This document shows positions 29,822 through 33,024 of a stretch of 33,024 nt of DNA, one piece after another; positions within the stretch are counted from its first letter, which is position 1, and each line of letters begins with the position of its first letter. The notes below the pieces were generated by a model. That model ran no database searches and was not told the origin of the DNA. It saw only the letters and a program-made list of their open reading frames with translations. The DNA is from an uncultured Eubacteriales bacterium (GTDB taxonomy: Bacteria > Bacillota > Clostridia > Christensenellales > CAG-138), in assembly GCA_902792295.1 (NCBI GenBank), contig CADAZC010000005.1, forward strand, positions 1 through 33,024. The letters are read 5' to 3'. Position numbers and translations under genes: made by a program.

Positions 29822-31216
29822 TCAGAATTCAAGTTTCTGCTCGATATAGGCGCGAAGCTCCGAAATCGGAAGCCGCACCTGCTCCATCGTGTCGCGGTCG
29901 CGAACCGTCACGCAATGATCGGTTTCGGAATCGAAATCGTAAGTAATGCACAGCGGCGTACCGATCTCGTCCTCTCTGCGATACCGCTTGCCGATCGAAC
30001 CGGTCTCATCAAAATCGACTGCGAAATGCTTGAGCAGGTCGAGATAAACCTCGTTCGCCTGCGCGGAAAGCTTCTTCGAAAGCGGAAGCACCGCCGCCTT
30101 AAACGGCGCAAGCGCGGGATGCAGATGCAGAACGGTTCTAACGTCGTTATCAAGCTGCTGCTCCTCGTACGCATTGCAGAGCACCGCAAGCACCGTACGC
30201 TCGACGCCGAGAGACGGTTCGATGACGTAGGGGATGTATCGCTCGTTGCGCTCGGCGTTGTAATACGTCAGATCCTTGCCGGACGCATTCTGGTGCTGCG
30301 TCAGGTCGTAATCCGTGCGGTCCGCTACGCCCCAGAGCTCGCCCCAGCCGAAGGGGAACTTGAACTCAAAGTCCGTCGTTGCCTTGGAGTAGAACACAAG
30401 CTCGTCGGGATCGTGGTCGCGAAGACGAAGATTCTCGTCCTTGATGCCGATCGAGAGCAGGAACTTGTGGCAGTAGCTGCGCCAGTAATCGAACCATTCA
30501 AGGTCGGTCCCCGGCTCGCAGAAGAACTCGAGCTCCATCTGCTCGAACTCCCGCACGCGGAAGATGAAATTGCCCGGCGTGATCTCGTTGCGGAAGCTCT
30601 TGCCGATCTGACCGATGCCGAACGGCAGTTTTTTGCGCGTCGTGCGCTGCACGTTCGCAAAGTTCACGAAAATGCCCTGTGCGGTTTCCGGGCGCAGATA
30701 CACGGTGTTCTTCGCGTCCTCGGTGACGCCCTGGAACGTTTTGAACATCAGGTTAAACTGGCGGATGTCCGTGAAATTATGCTTGCCGCAGGTGGGGCAG
30801 GGGATCTGATGTTCCTCGATAAACGCCTTCATCTCCGCCTGTGTGAACGCGTCGATCGGCTTTTCGAGTGCGACGCCGTTTTCCGCCGTCCAGTCCTCGA
30901 TCAGCTTGTCGGCACGGAAACGTTCCTTGCATTCGCGGCAGTCCATCAGCGGATCGGAAAATCCGCCGAGATGTCCGGACGCCTTCCATGTTTCGGAGTT
31001 CATCAGAATCGCGGCGTCAAGACCGACGTTATAGGGGCTCTCCTGCACGAACTTCTTCCACCATGCTTTTTTGACGTTGTTCTTGAGTTCAACGCCGAGC
31101 GGACCGTAGTCCCATGTATTGCTGAGACCGCCGTAAATTTCGGAACCGGCAAAGATGAATCCGCGGTTCTTGCAGAGTACGACGATCTTGTCCATCGAAT
31201 ATGCGTTCTGTTCCAT
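29822..31216 (-). CDS. glyQS: Glycine--tRNA ligase, single-chain dimeric type
   Basis: The 464-residue class II synthetase charges tRNA-Gly. The start contains [16 protein letters not shown] and [12 protein letters not shown], typical of the eukaryotic/archaeal-like alpha2 GlyRS found in many Bacillota. A Cys-rich insertion (DCRECKERF and CPTCGKHNF) looks like a zinc site. Motif 2 is [11 protein letters not shown] and motif 3 [10 protein letters not shown]; the C-terminal anticodon-binding domain begins around [21 protein letters not shown] lies 6 bases before the ATG at 31216. It has a strong promoter with a short leader and no T-box element, and is followed by a terminator that separates it from recD2. 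Confidence 0.97.
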   Translation of the reverse strand: MEQNAYSMDKIVVLCKNRGFIFAGSEIYGGLSNTWDYGPLGVELKNNVKKAWWKKFVQESPYNVGLDAAILMNSETWKASGHLGGFSDPLMDCRECKERFRADKLIEDWTAENGVALEKPIDAFTQAEMKAFIEEHQIPCPTCGKHNFTDIRQFNLMFKTFQGVTEDAKNTVYLRPETAQGIFVNFANVQRTTRKKLPFGIGQIGKSFRNEITPGNFIFRVREFEQMELEFFCEPGTDLEWFDYWRSYCHKFLLSIGIKDENLRLRDHDPDELVFYSKATTDFEFKFPFGWGELWGVADRTDYDLTQHQNASGKDLTYYNAERNERYIPYVIEPSLGVERTVLAVLCNAYEEQQLDNDVRTVLHLHPALAPFKAAVLPLSKKLSAQANEVYLDLLKHFAVDFDETGSIGKRYRREDEIGTPLCITYDFDSETDHCVTVRDRDTMEQVRLPISELRAYIEQKLEF

Positions 31217-31243
31217 AGTTTTCTCCTCCGTTCAATCTGTTTT

Positions 31244-31272
31244 ATTATCATGCGCGGCAGGCGTTTTGTCAA
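31244..31272 (-). promoter_or_regulatory. Promoter of glyQS
   Basis: On the minus strand a perfect TTGACA (31267-31272), 17 bases and GATAAT (31244-31249), with only about 20 bases between the expected start of transcription and the ATG. Confidence 0.85.
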
Positions 31273-31321
31273 GGTATTTCGAAAACGGACGGAGAAGGCG
31301 GAACCAAAACACGATCGTCGA

Positions 31322-31330
31322 CATACAATA
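31322..31330 (+). promoter_or_regulatory. CATACAATA, possible sporulation sigma (E/K-like) -10 element
   Basis: CATACAATA matches the sigma-K -10 pattern CATANNNTA and its first eight bases match the sigma-E -10 pattern CATACANT, about 50 bases before the small Cys-rich gene. A housekeeping -10 (TACAAT, 31324-31329) is also present, without a good -35. No convincing sigma-E -35 was found. Confidence 0.35.
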
Positions 31331-31379
31331 CTGTAACGACGAAATCACGTCGAATCATCACGAACGGAGGAACAATGCA

Positions 31380-31574
31380 ATGTTCAACAATCTCGGCGGA
31401 ACCAATCTGACCTGGCTGCTCGTTTTGCTGCTTCTCATCGGCGACAACGACAACGGAATGGGCATTTCCTGCGACACGCTGATCTGGCTGCTTCTGCTGT
31501 CCCGCTTCTGCGGCGGCGAAAACGGCTGCGGCTGCGGCAACCAGAACCGTCCCTGCGGCTGCTCGGCAATGTAA
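31380..31574 (+). CDS. Small hydrophobic protein with a Cys/Gly-rich tail, function unknown
   Basis: The 64-residue protein starts at an ATG with GGAGG (31366-31370) 9 bases upstream, which selects this frame over another ATG at 31375. It has two Leu-rich hydrophobic runs (WLLVLLLLIG and LIWLLLLSRF) joined by an acidic Asp/Asn loop. The tail is short and rich in Cys, Gly and Asn (CGGENGCGCGNQNRPCGCS) with six Cys. The runs are short for true membrane spans. I recognise no named family; similar tiny proteins with Gly/Cys tails occur in clostridia. A sporulation-type promoter element upstream suggests a mother-cell or spore-surface role, which is speculation. It lies between glyQS (divergent) and the HMA gene. 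Confidence 0.75.
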   Translation: MFNNLGGTNLTWLLVLLLLIGDNDNGMGISCDTLIWLLLLSRFCGGENGCGCGNQNRPCGCSAM

Positions 31575-31588
31575 TTGTAAAAAGCTCT

Positions 31589-31616
31589 TTGAAATTCGCC
31601 TCCTATGTGTTATAAT
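31589..31616 (+). promoter_or_regulatory. Promoter of the HMA-mnmA-trmK operon
   Basis: TTGAAA (31589-31594), 16 bases, and TATAAT (31611-31616) with the extended TG at 31608-31609. Transcription should begin near 31623, only a few bases before the ribosome site. Confidence 0.82.
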
Positions 31617-31639
31617 GACGCAAAAGGAGGCGAAGTTTC
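31591..31639 (+). repeat. Inverted repeat enclosing a promoter and pairing with the HMA ribosome site
   Basis: TTCGCCTCCT (31595-31604) is the exact complement of AGGAGGCGAA (31625-31634), with a further four pairs beyond one bulged base (31591-31594 with 31636-31639). The loop holds the -10 box. The right arm contains the ribosome site GGAGG (31626-31630), which would be hidden only in RNA that started upstream. Confidence 0.75.

Positions 31640-33024
<1,385 letters not shown>

Noticed and set aside
31217..31243. T-box leader upstream of glyQS
   Set aside because: The promoter lies so close to the gene that the leader is about 20 bases; no specifier loop or antiterminator can be present.
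29615..31336. A 573-codon open frame on the plus strand opposite glyQS
   Set aside because: It is antisense to a clear glycyl-tRNA synthetase and its translation is rich in Arg, His and Val without any motif. Long antisense frames are common here because of codon bias.

Overview
The window looks like a chromosomal segment of an anaerobic, probably endospore-forming member of the Clostridia (Bacillota) with moderately high G+C and very frequent GATC/CGAT words. The taxonomic reasoning rests on gene content: a SpoIIID-type sporulation regulator, the ecfA1-ecfA2-ecfT-truA order, RecD2, a single-chain glycyl-tRNA synthetase, a PPi-type phosphofructokinase and a complete Stickland-type ornithine degradation operon. 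The genus cannot be named from this sequence. Nothing looks mobile: no transposase, integrase, phage gene or CRISPR array was found. Both edges cut genes (a membrane protein at the left, a trmK-like gene at the right).

Layout. 354-3828 (minus): yqeC-yqeB-xdhC-selD, maturation genes of the selenium-dependent molybdenum hydroxylase type. 3918-7531 (minus): response regulator, histidine kinase and a large lipoprotein. 7677-8960 (minus): phosphofructokinase. 9116-9209 (minus): tRNA-Ser(CGA). 9262-12915 (minus): ecfA1-ecfA2-ecfT-truA-tadA. 13008-14360 (plus): 8-oxoguanine deaminase-like amidohydrolase, divergent from the ecf operon. 14389-22877 (minus): ord-ortA-ortB-oraS-oraE-mutL-like-orr-birA, a tightly overlapping ornithine fermentation operon. 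22988-25733: second selenium locus, with a cysteine desulfurase-like gene divergent from yedE, a TusA-like yedF and a DUF3343 gene. 25843-26977 (plus): murI and spoIIID. 26944-31216 (minus): glyQS, recD2 and comF. 31380-33024 (plus): a small Cys-rich protein, an HMA-domain protein, mnmA and trmK.

How the parts fit. Two selenium loci flank about 20 kb of other genes. Together they supply selenophosphate synthesis (SelD with Cys), putative selenium uptake or transfer (YedE, YedF, DUF3343, desulfurase) and hydroxylase maturation (YqeB, YqeC, XdhC). No hydroxylase structural gene, selA, selB or selenoprotein is visible here. The 8-oxoguanine deaminase fits purine catabolism, a usual job of such hydroxylases. 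The ornithine operon would racemise L-ornithine, move the amino group with a B12/PLP aminomutase, oxidise the product and cleave it thiolytically to alanine and acetyl-CoA.

The least expected signals are regulatory: (i) three genes (spoIIID, recD2, HMA protein) whose Shine-Dalgarno lies in the 3' arm of a hairpin that would form only on read-through RNA; (ii) fully overlapping divergent promoters surrounded by five GTTAT elements between the desulfurase and yedE; (iii) an 11-bp tandem repeat at the lipoprotein promoter; (iv) a recurrent TTGCAN -35 hexamer with exactly 17-bp spacing; and (v) an XdhC protein whose two domains appear in reversed order. All promoter, operator and hairpin calls were made by eye.
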